A stretch of 64,000 nt of DNA from Actinacidiphila glaucinigra (GCF_900188405.1 NZ_FZOF01000031.1:1-64000); one strand, 5' to 3'. Shown: positions 40,741 through 50,541, counted from the stretch's first letter. Made by a program: numbers and translations. The notes: generated from the letters alone by a model not told the origin.

Positions 40741-41829
40741 GTGGGGCAGGGCCCGTCGACGGGGCGCCTGGTGGCGCTCGACCTCGCCCGCGGACTGGCG
40801 GTGCTCGGCATGTACGGGTCCCACGTGGGACGCGACCCTCCCGGGGGCGGGCCGGTGGGCTGGGCGGCGGAGATGTCCCGCGGCCGCTCCTCGGCGCTGT
40901 TCGCGCTGCTAGCCGGGTTCACGCCGGTCATCCTCACCGGCCGGCCCGAGCCCCGGACCGGGCGTGCGGGACGGAAGGCCGCCGGCCGGGTGCTGATCCG
41001 CTCCGCCGCCCTCGTGGCCCTGGGCGGGGCGCTCACCGCCCTCGACACCTCGGTCGACGTGATCCTCGCCTACTACGGCCTGGCCCTCGCCCTGGCGCTT
41101 CCGCTGCGCCGGCTGCGGGCGCGCTCGTCCTGCCCCAGGTGCTGTACCCGCTCCGTGCGGCGGCCCACGGCGGAGGCTGGGCCGACACCCCTCGCCGACC
41201 ACGATCCGCCGGCCCGGATCAGCGGCGGCGACGGCCTTCTCGACCTGGTGGTCACCGGCGACCACCCGGTGCTCACCTGGCTGCCGTTCATCGTCGCCGG
41301 CATGGCCGTGGCCCGGCTCGACCTCGGCCGCCCCGGCGTACGGTCCCGGCCGGCCGTCCGCGCCGCCGCCCTCACCGCGGCCGGGCCCCCGTCCGTGGCG
41401 GCCCGGCGGCGGCCGCCTGGTGGTCCGACGCCGTCGGCTCCCCCCGGGGACACCACCCCGGCCTTGCTGCTCGTGGCCGCCCCGCACAGCCAGACGACCT
41501 TCTCGATCCCGGGCAACACCGGCGTCGCCCTCCTCGTGCTCGCCGGCTGACTCGCCCTCGTCGGCCGCTCGACGGGGCCGCGCCGACCGGCCGCACCCGT
41601 CGCCGCCGTCGGCTCGGTCTCGCTGACCGCCTACGCCGGGCACATCGTCGCCCTGAGCGCGCTCGGCCTCGACGACGAGGACCGCTCCTACACCGGCGCC
41701 GTCGCGCTGTGGCTCTGCTTCACGGCGACGGCCATGGCGGCCGCCCTCCTGTGGACGCGCGTCTTCCGGCGCGGACCCCTGGAGTACGCGCTGCACTCCG
41801 TCACGCTGCCCGCCCGCCTCATCAACTGA
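40741..41829 (+). pseudogene. decayed DUF418/acyltransferase-like membrane protein gene
   Basis: Frame 1 from GTG 40741 encodes LVALDLARGLAVLGMYGSH, then membrane segments typical of DUF418-type or heparan N-acetyltransferase-like proteins. Around 41120-41200 the familiar sequence moves to another frame (ALVLPQVLYPLRAAAHGGG), then returns with ARISGGDGLLDLVVTGDHPVLTWLPFIVAGMAVARLD. After about 41400 the frame is again poor. At 41548 an in-frame TGA interrupts LLVLAG-stop-LALVGRS, probably an original TGG (Trp), and the C-terminal part reads on to TGA 41829. At least one compensated frameshift pair and a nonsense codon make it non-functional as given. Confidence 0.7.
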
Positions 41830-41937
41830 TGTCGCCCGGCCGGGAACCGGGCCCCGGGCGAGGCCGGGGCCGCCCAGCGCCGGCACACGTGCCGTACCGG
41901 GAGCCCACGGTCCCGGTACGGCAGCGCCCGGAGGGCG

Positions 41938-43842
41938 TCAGTGGTGGAGGGCCGCCTTGGCGCGCTCCAGGGCGCCGCGGACGACGGCGGAGAGGCTGTC
42001 GATGTCGTACGCGCCGTAGTGGCGACGGCCGTTGATGAAGAACGTCGGCGTGCCCGACACATTGCTCAGGTCCGCGGACTCGGCGTCCTCGGCGACCCGG
42101 ACGGCGACGGCGCGGGTCTCGAAATCGTGCCGGAAGCGCTCCATGTCGAGCCCGACCGCCGTGGCCAGCCGTTCCAGTCCGCGGACGTCGAGCGCCTGGG
42201 GGTGGGCGAAGATCTGGTCGTGCATCTCCCAGAAGCGGTCCTGCTCGGCCGCGGCCTCCGCGGCGCGGGCGGTCTGGACGGCGTGGGGGTGCACATCGGC
42301 GAGCGGCAGATGGCGCCAGACGTACCGTACGTCGCCGAAGTCGGCGAGCAGGTCGCGGATGACGGGCTCCGCCTCACCGCAGTAGGGGCACTCGAAGTCG
42401 CCGTACTCGACGACGGTGACCAGGGCGTCGTGCGGGCCGCGCACATGGTCGCGCTCCGGGTCCACGGGGACGGCCAGGTCCTCCAGTTGCTGCGCCTTGC
42501 CGAGCAGCGCCCGCCGGCGCACCGCCCGGGGCAGCCGGGACAGGACCATCGTCACACCCCAGGTGAACAGGAAGGACAGGATGACCGCGGCGAGGATGCC
42601 GACCTTCGCCTCGGCGAGCCGGCCGCCCTCGAACGCGCGGGCCGCGATGAGCAGGGCGATGGTGAAGCCGATGCCGGAGATGGTGCCGCCGGCCGTCACC
42701 GCTCCCCAGCCGACCGGCGGGCGCAGCCGCCCGCGGCTGAGCCGTGTGGTCAGCGCGGAGGCGCCCACGATGCCGAGCGGTTTGCCCACCGCATAGGCGA
42801 CGACGATGCCCAAGGTGACGGGGGAGGTGAACGCGGCCGTCAACTGCCGTGCGTCGATGGTGATGCCGGCGTTCGCCAGGGCGAAGGCGGGGACGATCAG
42901 ATAGCTGGTCCAGGGGCGGAACAGCTCCTGCAGCCGGGAGTTGAGCGACACCGACAGCGCGAGGCCCCGCCGGGCGCTGCGCTCCAGTTCGGGTGTGGGC
43001 TGCTCCCTGAAACGCAGGTAGAGCGTGCTGGCCCGGCGGAGGTCGGCGCCGCGCGCCGGGTGGTCGCAGGCCATGAGACCGAGCGCCAGCCCGGTGACGA
43101 CGGGGTCCACCCCGGAGCCGAGCAGCGCGAACCACACGGCCACACCGGTCAGGGCGAAGGCGGCGCCGCGGAACTCGCCGCAGGCCCGCACGACGGAGTT
43201 GGACGCGACGAGCCCGACGCCGAAGATGCCGATGGCGACGAACAGTTCCGGCCAGGAGATGCCGCTGGTGTAGGCGAAGGCGATGACGGCGAGCGCGATG
43301 AAGTCGTCGACGACGGACGCGGTCAGGATGAACGCCCGCGTGGCCGTGGGGAGTCTGCGGCCCAGCAGGGCGTAGAGCCCGAGCGCGAACGCGGTGTCGG
43401 TGGAGATCACCGTGCCCCAGCCGCGTGCCTCGGGGGTGCCGTGGGTGAACGCGAGGTAGAGCGCGAGCGGTACGAGCATGCCGGCCAGTCCGGCCATCGT
43501 GGGCAGGGTGATCCGGGCCCGTTCGCGGAACTCGCCGAGGTCGAACTCCCGGCGGGCCTCCAGGCCGACGATGAAGAAGAACAGCGTCATCAGCCCGCTG
43601 TTGATCCACTCCCGCAGGTCGAGCGACACCCCCTGCGAGCCCAGGGTGAGCGACAGCTGCGTGCGCCACACCGACTCGTAGTTCTCCGGCGCCAGATTGG
43701 CCCAGGCCAGGGCGATGACGGTGGCCGCCAGCAGGAAACCGGCGCTCGCGGTCTCGGTGCGCAGGAAACGCAGGCGCGGAGTGGTCACGCCGGGGCGGCG
43801 CGGAGTCTGCCCCGTTGCTTGCAGTGACGAGAACGCGCTCAC
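41938..43842 (-). CDS. nhaA: NhaA Na+/H+ antiporter fused to a DsbA-like thioredoxin domain
   Basis: The 634-residue protein has a full NhaA part of about twelve helices (residues about 30-440) with the paired Asp in ASVVDDFIALAVIAF and the conserved GTVISTDTAFALGLYAL. A soluble DsbA/Thioredoxin_4 domain (about 455-630) has the active site ECPYCG (about residue 485) and the cis-Pro loop VSGTPTFFING. NhaA-thioredoxin fusions occur in actinobacteria, but their purpose is not settled; redox control of pumping or use of the proton gradient for thiol chemistry are possible. GTG 43842 has cacgat six bases upstream, suggesting leaderless transcription; GTG 43848 is the alternative. It is divergent from the Pls-like gene. 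Confidence 0.92.
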   Translation of the reverse strand: MSAFSSLQATGQTPRRPGVTTPRLRFLRTETASAGFLLAATVIALAWANLAPENYESVWRTQLSLTLGSQGVSLDLREWINSGLMTLFFFIVGLEARREFDLGEFRERARITLPTMAGLAGMLVPLALYLAFTHGTPEARGWGTVISTDTAFALGLYALLGRRLPTATRAFILTASVVDDFIALAVIAFAYTSGISWPELFVAIGIFGVGLVASNSVVRACGEFRGAAFALTGVAVWFALLGSGVDPVVTGLALGLMACDHPARGADLRRASTLYLRFREQPTPELERSARRGLALSVSLNSRLQELFRPWTSYLIVPAFALANAGITIDARQLTAAFTSPVTLGIVVAYAVGKPLGIVGASALTTRLSRGRLRPPVGWGAVTAGGTISGIGFTIALLIAARAFEGGRLAEAKVGILAAVILSFLFTWGVTMVLSRLPRAVRRRALLGKAQQLEDLAVPVDPERDHVRGPHDALVTVVEYGDFECPYCGEAEPVIRDLLADFGDVRYVWRHLPLADVHPHAVQTARAAEAAAEQDRFWEMHDQIFAHPQALDVRGLERLATAVGLDMERFRHDFETRAVAVRVAEDAESADLSNVSGTPTFFINGRRHYGAYDIDSLSAVVRGALERAKAALHH

Positions 43843-44109
43843 CCGCACATCGTGGCACGAGCCCGCGACGGCGGCCTGTCGCACAGCGGCCAGGGGCGGG
43901 CGGGCGTTCCCGTCGGGGCCTGCGCAGGGCCCGCGCACCCTACGCACGGTGACCGCTCCGCCCGTCGCGGGCCCGGCGGTTGGCGCCCCGGCGCCGGACG
44001 TTCGAGACTGCAAGGAGACGACTTCTTCCCGTACGGCCGGACAAGCGCCCACGACCTCGTGGCAGCGGGCCGCTGGGCCGCGGATGGTCGTAGACCCTCA
44101 GGGGATCAC

Positions 44110-46734
44110 ATGGTGGACAAATCAGCCGAGGTCCGCGGGCGCGAGGATGAGGCCCCGACCATCGGGGGTGATCGCGCCGGTCCCGGGACCGGCACCGAGA
44201 GGATCCTCGCGGAGACCCTGGCCGGCGTTGTCCACGCCGATCAGGTCCGCGTCGACAGCCACTTCTTCGACGACCTGGGCGCCGACTCGCTGGTCATGGC
44301 GCACTTCTGCGCACGGCTGAGGAAACGGCCGGACGCACCGTCGGTGTCGATGAAGGAGATCTACCGCCATCCCACCGTCCGCAGCCTGGCCGCCGCCCTC
44401 GACGAGACCCCGCCGGCCGCCACCGCCGCCACCGCCGCCACCGCTGTCCCCGCGACCGCGACCGCGACCGCGACCGCGTCCGGTCCGGTACGGGCCGCGG
44501 TGCCTCGGTCGGTGGCGGGACCGCCGACCGGCACCCCGCACTACGTGCTCTGCGCGGTGCTGCAGCTCGCCTTCTTCGTGGCGTACTCCTTCGGGGCCGC
44601 CCTCGTCCTCACCAAGGGCCTGGACTGGATCGCCGGCGCCTCGGGCCTGGTCGACACCTACCTGCGGGCGATCGCCTTCGGCGGCGTGGCCTTCGCCGCG
44701 GTGTGCGTGCTCCCCGTCGTCGCCAAGTGGGTGCTCGTCGGCCGGTGGCGCCCCCGGCAGATCCGCATCTGGAGCATGGACTACCTGCGCTTCTGGTGCG
44801 TCAAGACGCTCATCCGGTCGGATCCGCTGGTGTTCTTCCACGGGTCGCCGCTGTACACGCTCTACCTGAGGGCGCTCGGCGCGAAAATCGGACGCCGCGT
44901 CACCGTCCTGTCACGGCGCGTACCGATCTGCACCGACCTGCTCACCATCGGCGACGACACGGTGATCCGCAAGGACGTGTTCTTCTCCGGCTACCGCGCC
45001 GAGTCCGGGGTGATCCGGACCGGCCCCGTCACGCTCGGCAAGGACGTGCTCGTCGGCGAGGTGACGGTGATCGACATCGACACGGTCATGGGCGACGGGA
45101 CCCAGCTCGGGCACGCCTCCTCGCTCCACGCCGGCCAGCGCGTGCCCGACGGCGAGCACTGGCACGGGTCCCCGGCCCAGCCCGCCGACGTCGACTACCG
45201 GGCCGTGGGACCGGCCCGCTGCGGCGCCGCACGCAGGGCGGGCTACTCCGTCTCGCAGCTGCTCGGAGCGGTCCTGGTCTACGTGCCGCTGGCCGTCGCC
45301 GGCTCGGTGCTGCTGTTCGCCGCCGTGCCGCAGTTCGCCTCGCTCGTGGAGCCCGGCCCCACGGCGCTGACGACCTGGGGGTTCTACGCCGACGCCCTGG
45401 TCACCTCGATCGCCCTGTTCTTCGGCGCGGTGGTGCTCGGCCTGCTGTTCACGGTGACGGTCCCGCGCGTGCTGAACCTCGCCGTCAGACCGGACACGGT
45501 CTACCCCCTGTTCGGCTTCCGGTACGGGATGCACCGGACCATCGGCTTCCTGACCAACCGGCGTTTCTTCAAGACCCTGTTCGGCGACAGCTCGGCGATC
45601 GTCCACTACCTCGGCGGCCTGGGCTACCGGCTCTCGCACGTGGAGCAGACCGGGTCGAACTTCGGCACGATCATGAAGCAGGACAACCCGTTCCTCAGCT
45701 CCGTCGGCCGGGGGACGATGGTGGCCGACGGGCTGTCGATCATCAACGCCGACTTCTCCAGCTCGTCCTTCTGCGTCTCGCGGGTCACCATCGGGCCGCA
45801 CAACTTCGTCGGCAACTACGTGGCCTACCCGTCGCAGGGCAGGACGGGGGACAACTGCCTGCTGGCGACCAAGGTCATGGTCCCGGTGGACGGAAAGGTC
45901 AGGGAGGGCGTCGGCCTGCTGGGCTCGCCCAGCTTCGAGATCCCGCGGTCCGTCCTGCGCGACAGCAAGTTCGACCACCTCAAGGACGGCGAGACCTTCC
46001 GACGCCGTCTGGCGGCCAAGAACAAGCACAACGTCTCCACCATGGCGCTGCACCTGCTCGCACGGTGGGTCTTCTTCTTCTGGGTGGCGCTCGTGGTGTC
46101 GGTGGCCGCGGACCTGTACTCCGTGCTCGGCCTGTCGGTGATCGCCCTCGCCAACGTCCTCACCCTCGCCTTCACCGTCGTCGACATGGTGCTCTCCGAA
46201 CGCATCGCCACCGGATTCCGGGGGCTGCGGCCGCTGTACTGCTCGATCTACGAACGCCCCTTCTGGCAGCACGAGCGGTACTGGAAGGTGACCAGCGTGA
46301 GCGAGGCGATCATGGTTTTCAACGGCACGCCCTTCAAGGGCGTCATCTGGCGCTGGCTGGGCGTCCGGATGGGCCGGCGGGTCTTCGACGACGGCTGCTA
46401 CTTCCCGGAGCGCTCCCTGGTCGCCATCGGGGATGGGTGCGTGCTCAACGAGGGCAGCCGGATCCAGTGCCACTCCCAGGAGGACGGCACCTTCAAGTCC
46501 GACCACAGCGCCCTCGGGGCCGGCTGCACCGTCGGCGTCGGCGCCCTCGTCCACTACGGCGTGACGATGGGCGACGGGACGGTCCTCGCGCCCGACTCCT
46601 TCCTGATGAAGGGCGAGGAGATGCCGCAGGGGGCGCACTGGGCGGGCAACCCCGCACGGGAGATGCCGGACGAGCTGCCGGTGCCCCCGGCCCACCGCGA
46701 GGACGCGGACACCGCCCGGACCAGGACCGGCTGA
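44110..46734 (+). CDS. Pls/PosA-like membrane NRPS fragment: carrier domain plus tandem terminal domains, no adenylation domain
   Basis: The 874-residue protein starts with a peptidyl/acyl carrier domain (residues about 20-110; DDLGADSLVMAHF with phosphopantetheine Ser60), a Thr/Ala linker, then three repeats of two membrane helices followed by a left-handed beta-helix-like domain. The pairs lie near 145-215, 380-455 and 640-700. The soluble parts show hexapeptide patterns (LTIGDDTVIRKDVFFSGY, then VTIGPHNFVGNYVAY, then VAIGDGCVLNEGSRIQCH). This is the carrier and terminal-domain order of epsilon-poly-L-lysine synthetase and related Pls/PosA enzymes, but the adenylation domain expected at the N terminus is absent. 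ATG 44110 has AGGGG upstream. Divergent from nhaA, ahead of a Clp ATPase gene. Substrate unknown; a separate adenylation enzyme would have to load it. Confidence 0.85.
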   Translation: MVDKSAEVRGREDEAPTIGGDRAGPGTGTERILAETLAGVVHADQVRVDSHFFDDLGADSLVMAHFCARLRKRPDAPSVSMKEIYRHPTVRSLAAALDETPPAATAATAATAVPATATATATASGPVRAAVPRSVAGPPTGTPHYVLCAVLQLAFFVAYSFGAALVLTKGLDWIAGASGLVDTYLRAIAFGGVAFAAVCVLPVVAKWVLVGRWRPRQIRIWSMDYLRFWCVKTLIRSDPLVFFHGSPLYTLYLRALGAKIGRRVTVLSRRVPICTDLLTIGDDTVIRKDVFFSGYRAESGVIRTGPVTLGKDVLVGEVTVIDIDTVMGDGTQLGHASSLHAGQRVPDGEHWHGSPAQPADVDYRAVGPARCGAARRAGYSVSQLLGAVLVYVPLAVAGSVLLFAAVPQFASLVEPGPTALTTWGFYADALVTSIALFFGAVVLGLLFTVTVPRVLNLAVRPDTVYPLFGFRYGMHRTIGFLTNRRFFKTLFGDSSAIVHYLGGLGYRLSHVEQTGSNFGTIMKQDNPFLSSVGRGTMVADGLSIINADFSSSSFCVSRVTIGPHNFVGNYVAYPSQGRTGDNCLLATKVMVPVDGKVREGVGLLGSPSFEIPRSVLRDSKFDHLKDGETFRRRLAAKNKHNVSTMALHLLARWVFFFWVALVVSVAADLYSVLGLSVIALANVLTLAFTVVDMVLSERIATGFRGLRPLYCSIYERPFWQHERYWKVTSVSEAIMVFNGTPFKGVIWRWLGVRMGRRVFDDGCYFPERSLVAIGDGCVLNEGSRIQCHSQEDGTFKSDHSALGAGCTVGVGALVHYGVTMGDGTVLAPDSFLMKGEEMPQGAHWAGNPAREMPDELPVPPAHREDADTARTRTG

Positions 46735-46879
46735 GCGGCGGCGCCGGGCCGCGCTGCGTCACCGTCCGGGCACTGCGGTGGCACGCGCGTCCGATCGGGC
46801 CAACACTGGTGGAGTACGGGCAAATCGACTACGGCGGGCGCCACTCAGCCGTTGTGTGCCCGCCGGACGGGTGGGCAAG

Positions 46880-49357
46880 GTGACGACTTCCCCCTTCGGG
46901 TCCGGCGACCCGTTCTCCGATCTCTTCAACCGCTTCTTCGGGATGAGTCCGGCGGCATCACCACCCGCCGTCCAGCGCGTCCCCATCGGGCGACTGCTCA
47001 GCGACTCCTCCAACCAACTGCTGGCGGCCGCCGCGAGCAGGGCGGCCGCGGACGGCGCCGACCTCGACACCGAGCACCTGCTGTGGGCGGCCACGCGCGT
47101 ACCGGCGGGCCGGCAACTGCTGGAACAGGCGGGCATGGACCCCGACCGGCTGGCCGAGGACGTGGCCGCGGTCCTGCCCTCGGGCACCGGCGGCGGGGAG
47201 CCCGCGCTCACCCCGGCCGCGAAACGCGCCCTGCTCGCCGCCCACGCGCGCTCCCAGGCCGCCGGCGCCTCGTACATCGGCCCGGAGCACATCCTCGCCG
47301 CGCTCTCCGACGACCCCCGCTCCGGCCTGGAGATGCGCTCCGAGGGAGCCGATCCCACGGCCCTTGCGGGCAAGGGCGGCGGCACCCGGTCCGCGCCGAC
47401 CGACACCCCGACCCTGGACGAGTACGGCCGGGACCTCACCGAGGAGGCGCGCGGCGGGCGGCTGGACCCGGTGATCGGCCGCGGCGAGGAGATCGAGCAG
47501 ACCGTCGAGGTGCTGTCCCGGCGGACCAAGAACAACCCCGTGCTCATCGGCGACCCCGGCGTCGGCAAGACCGCCATCGTCGAGGGACTCGCCCAGCGGA
47601 TCGTGGCCGGGGAGGTGCCCAGGGCCCTGCGGGACCGCCGGGTCGTCGGCCTGGACCTGGCCGGACTCGTGGCCGGCTCCAAGTACCGCGGGGAGTTCGA
47701 GGAACGCCTGAAGAAGGTGATCGACGAGGTCACCGCGGCGAAGAGCAGCGTCATCCTGTTCATCGACGAACTCCACACCGTCGTCGGCGCAGGGGCGGGC
47801 GGCGAGGGGGCCATGGACGCGGGGAACATCCTCAAACCCGCCCTGGCCCGCGGCGATCTGAGCGTGGTCGGCGCCACCACCATCGACGAGTACCGCAGGT
47901 ACATCGAGAAGGACGCGGCCCTCGAGCGGCGCTTCCAGCCGGTGATGGTGCCCGAGCCCTCCGTCGACGAGACGGTCGAGATCCTGCGCGGGCTCCGCGA
48001 CTCCTACGAGGCGCACCACCAGGTGCGCTACACCGACGAGGCGCTGGACGCCGCGGCCGCCCTGTCCGACCGCTACATCAGCGACCGCTTCCTGCCCGAC
48101 AAGGCCATCGACCTCATGGACCAGGCCGGCGCCCGGGTGGGCCTGCGCTCCCTGGGCGGCCCGGGCCCGTCCGACGAGCTGGAGGAGCGCCTGACCAAGC
48201 TCCGCCGCGAGAAGGACGAGGCCGTCAGCACCGAGGACTTCGAACGCGCCGGCGGCCTCAAGGAGCGGATCCGGGAGCTGGAGAACGAACTCGCCGCGCT
48301 CGCCGGGGAACGGGAGCAGACCCCCGGCGTCACCGCCGAGGACATCGCCGAAGTGCTCTCCGCGCGCACCGGCATCCCCGTCTCCCAGCTGACCGAGACC
48401 GAGCGCGAGCGGCTGATGAAGCTGGAGGAGGACCTCCACCGGCGGGTGATCGGCCAGGACGAGGCGGTCGACGCCGTCGCCCAGGCCGTGCGCCGCGGGC
48501 GCGCCGGCATGGGCGACCCCGACCGGCCCACCGGCAGCTTCCTGTTCCTCGGGCCGACCGGCGTCGGCAAGACGGAACTCGCCAAGGCGCTCGCGGAGCT
48601 GCTCTTCGGCGACCCCGAGCGCATGATCCGCTTCGACATGAGCGAGTTCCAGGAGAAGCACACCGTCTCCCGGCTCGTCGGCTCACCGCCCGGCTACGTC
48701 GGGTACGACGAAGCGGGGCAGCTCACCGAGGCGGTGCGCCGCAAGCCGTACAGCGTCGTGCTGTTCGACGAGGTCGAGAAGGCCCATCCGGACGTCTTCA
48801 ACCTGCTGCTGCAGGTGCTGGACGACGGGCGCCTCACCGACGCCCAGGGCCGCACGGTGGACTTCCGGAACACCGTGGTCATCATGACCAGCAACATCGC
48901 CTCCAAGCACATCCTCGACCACGAAGGGGCGATCGACGACATCAGGGACGACCTGATGGCCGAGCTCCAGGCGCACTTCCGGCCCGAGTTCCTCAACCGT
49001 ATCGACGAGATCATCGTCTTCCACGCGCTGACCCGGTCGGACCTCGTGCAGATCGTCGACCTGCTGCTGGAGCGCAGCCGCCGCAGGCTGCACGCCCAGC
49101 GGATCGGCCTCGAGGTCACCCAGGCCGCCAAGGAGTGGCTGGCCGACCGGGGCTACCAACCGGAGTTCGGCGCACGTCCGTTGCGCCGCACCATCCAGAC
49201 CGAACTCGACAACAGGCTCTCCAACATGCTGCTCGACGGCACCCTCAACCCCGGGGACACGGTCGTCGCCGACGTCAGGGACGGGGAGTTGACCCTCGGC
49301 CTCCAGGAGCGCGAAGCGCACGACACGGCCGAGGAGGCCGCGGCGTCGGACGGCTGA
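46880..49357 (+). CDS. ClpC-like AAA+ unfoldase
   Basis: The 825-residue Hsp100 protein has a linker-like start with FxDLFNRFFG, two Clp N-domain repeats (residues about 35-165), AAA module 1 (Walker A GDPGVGKT; DELHTVVGAG), a short middle with a UVR-like motif (EDFERAGGLKERI), and AAA module 2 (Walker A GPTGVGKT; DEVEKAHPDVFNLLLQ) with ClpB_D2-small end. The short UVR middle domain points to ClpC rather than the long coiled coil of ClpB. It differs from housekeeping ClpC in its N-terminal start. GTG 46880 was chosen at the beginning of recognisable sequence; GTG 46871 is an alternative and the ribosome site is weak. It may be a stress-specific partner of ClpP or a disaggregase. Confidence 0.9.
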   Translation: MTTSPFGSGDPFSDLFNRFFGMSPAASPPAVQRVPIGRLLSDSSNQLLAAAASRAAADGADLDTEHLLWAATRVPAGRQLLEQAGMDPDRLAEDVAAVLPSGTGGGEPALTPAAKRALLAAHARSQAAGASYIGPEHILAALSDDPRSGLEMRSEGADPTALAGKGGGTRSAPTDTPTLDEYGRDLTEEARGGRLDPVIGRGEEIEQTVEVLSRRTKNNPVLIGDPGVGKTAIVEGLAQRIVAGEVPRALRDRRVVGLDLAGLVAGSKYRGEFEERLKKVIDEVTAAKSSVILFIDELHTVVGAGAGGEGAMDAGNILKPALARGDLSVVGATTIDEYRRYIEKDAALERRFQPVMVPEPSVDETVEILRGLRDSYEAHHQVRYTDEALDAAAALSDRYISDRFLPDKAIDLMDQAGARVGLRSLGGPGPSDELEERLTKLRREKDEAVSTEDFERAGGLKERIRELENELAALAGEREQTPGVTAEDIAEVLSARTGIPVSQLTETERERLMKLEEDLHRRVIGQDEAVDAVAQAVRRGRAGMGDPDRPTGSFLFLGPTGVGKTELAKALAELLFGDPERMIRFDMSEFQEKHTVSRLVGSPPGYVGYDEAGQLTEAVRRKPYSVVLFDEVEKAHPDVFNLLLQVLDDGRLTDAQGRTVDFRNTVVIMTSNIASKHILDHEGAIDDIRDDLMAELQAHFRPEFLNRIDEIIVFHALTRSDLVQIVDLLLERSRRRLHAQRIGLEVTQAAKEWLADRGYQPEFGARPLRRTIQTELDNRLSNMLLDGTLNPGDTVVADVRDGELTLGLQEREAHDTAEEAAASDG

Positions 49358-49452
49358 CGCCGGCTCATCAGGCAGCTCACGGGCGGGCATCCGCCCCCGG
49401 GCCCGCGCCCTCCCCGGAACCGTACGGGGCGGGCGCCGGGAGGAGACGGAAA

Positions 49453-49869
49453 ATGACCGGTCACATGTACCTCGCCTACGACTACCCGGTCCTGGGCGCG
49501 TTCTGGACGATGATGTGGATCTTCCTGTGGGTCATCTGGATCTTCCTCATCGTCCGCGTCGTGATGGACGTCTTCCGCGACGACGGCATGAACGGATGGG
49601 CCAAGGCGGCATGGCTGCTCTTCGTGCTCGTCCTCCCCTTCATCGGGATCCTCGCGTACCTGCTCTTCCGCGGCTCGGGCATGGGCAGGCGCGAGGCGGA
49701 GCAGATGCGCAACCGCCAGAAGGCGTTCGACGAGTACGTCCGCGAGACCGCCGGCGGCGGCACGGCGGCGGGCGGGGTCGACGCGCTCGCCAAGCTCTCG
49801 GAGCTCAAGGCGAAGGGCGACCTGACGGAGGAGGAGTTCCAGCGCTTCAAGGAGAAGGTCCTGCACTGA
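49453..49869 (+). CDS. PLDc_N/SHOCT-domain membrane protein
   Basis: The 138-residue protein has two membrane helices (residues about 12-38 and 48-75; MMWIFLWVIWIFLIVRVVMD and AAWLLFVLVLPFIGILAYLL) as in the cardiolipin-synthase N-terminal domain. A C-terminal SHOCT motif (about 108-138; ALAKLSELKAKGDLTEEEFQ) follows. ATG 49453 has GGAGG-like ggaggaga upstream. Small proteins of this kind are frequent next to HdeD-like and stress genes, where SHOCT is thought to mediate oligomerisation. Confidence 0.87.
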   Translation: MTGHMYLAYDYPVLGAFWTMMWIFLWVIWIFLIVRVVMDVFRDDGMNGWAKAAWLLFVLVLPFIGILAYLLFRGSGMGRREAEQMRNRQKAFDEYVRETAGGGTAAGGVDALAKLSELKAKGDLTEEEFQRFKEKVLH

Positions 49870-49923
49870 GCCGTCCTCGTCGCGCGGCGGCGCACGCCGC
49901 CGCGCGCAGCGCCGGGAGACACC

Positions 49924-50541
49924 ATGAACGCACCGTACGGACACACCACGACGCAGGCGCCCGCCGACCCCGACGAGGTGCTCGGCAGACTGGGCGGCTC
50001 CTGGGGGTGGTCCCTGGGCTTCGCGCTCGCGACGCTCGTGGCGGGGGTGATCGTGCTCGTCTGGCCGGACGAGACGCTGCACGTGCTGGCGGTCGTCATC
50101 GGCCTCTACCTGCTCCTCGCGGGCGTCTTCCGCTTCGTCACGGCGTTCGCCCGCCAGGACGGCGGCAGCAGGGTGACGGCGGTGATCGTCGCGGTGGTCG
50201 CCGTGCTCGCCGGGGTGCTGTGCCTGCGGCACCCGCTGCAGACGACCGCCGTGCTCTCCCTCGTCCTCGGCGCGTACTGGCTGGTGTCCGGGCTGCTCGT
50301 GGGGTTCATCGCCATCGCGGGACGGGACATGCCGCACCGCGGGATGGCGTTCGCGGTGGCCGCGCTCGGGGTCGTCGCCGGGATCGTCGTGCTCGCCTTC
50401 CCCGCGCAGTCGGCGGTCGCGCTGGCCCGGCTGGTCGGACTGTGGCTCGTCCTGCTGGGCCTGGCCGAGGTGGCGGCGGCCCTCGCGCTGCGCTCCCTCG
50501 CGAAACGGCCGGCGCCGACGCGGGCGCGTCCGCCCGGGTGA
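49924..50541 (+). CDS. HdeD-family (DUF308) membrane protein
   Basis: The 205-residue protein has about six membrane helices in the DUF308 repeat pattern (for example LATLVAGVIVLVWPDETLHV and VIGLYLLLAGVFRFVTAF). HdeD is linked to acid resistance in E. coli; in actinobacteria the function is unproven. A GGGAG site precedes ATG 49924. Its TGA abuts the stop of the convergent phosphatase gene (TGATCA). Confidence 0.9.
   Translation: MNAPYGHTTTQAPADPDEVLGRLGGSWGWSLGFALATLVAGVIVLVWPDETLHVLAVVIGLYLLLAGVFRFVTAFARQDGGSRVTAVIVAVVAVLAGVLCLRHPLQTTAVLSLVLGAYWLVSGLLVGFIAIAGRDMPHRGMAFAVAALGVVAGIVVLAFPAQSAVALARLVGLWLVLLGLAEVAAALALRSLAKRPAPTRARPPG

Noticed and set aside
44450..44480. Short acc-gcg repeat resembling a microsatellite
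   Set aside because: It codes a Thr/Ala linker (TATATATAS) between the carrier and membrane parts of the Pls-like protein, an ordinary low-complexity linker.
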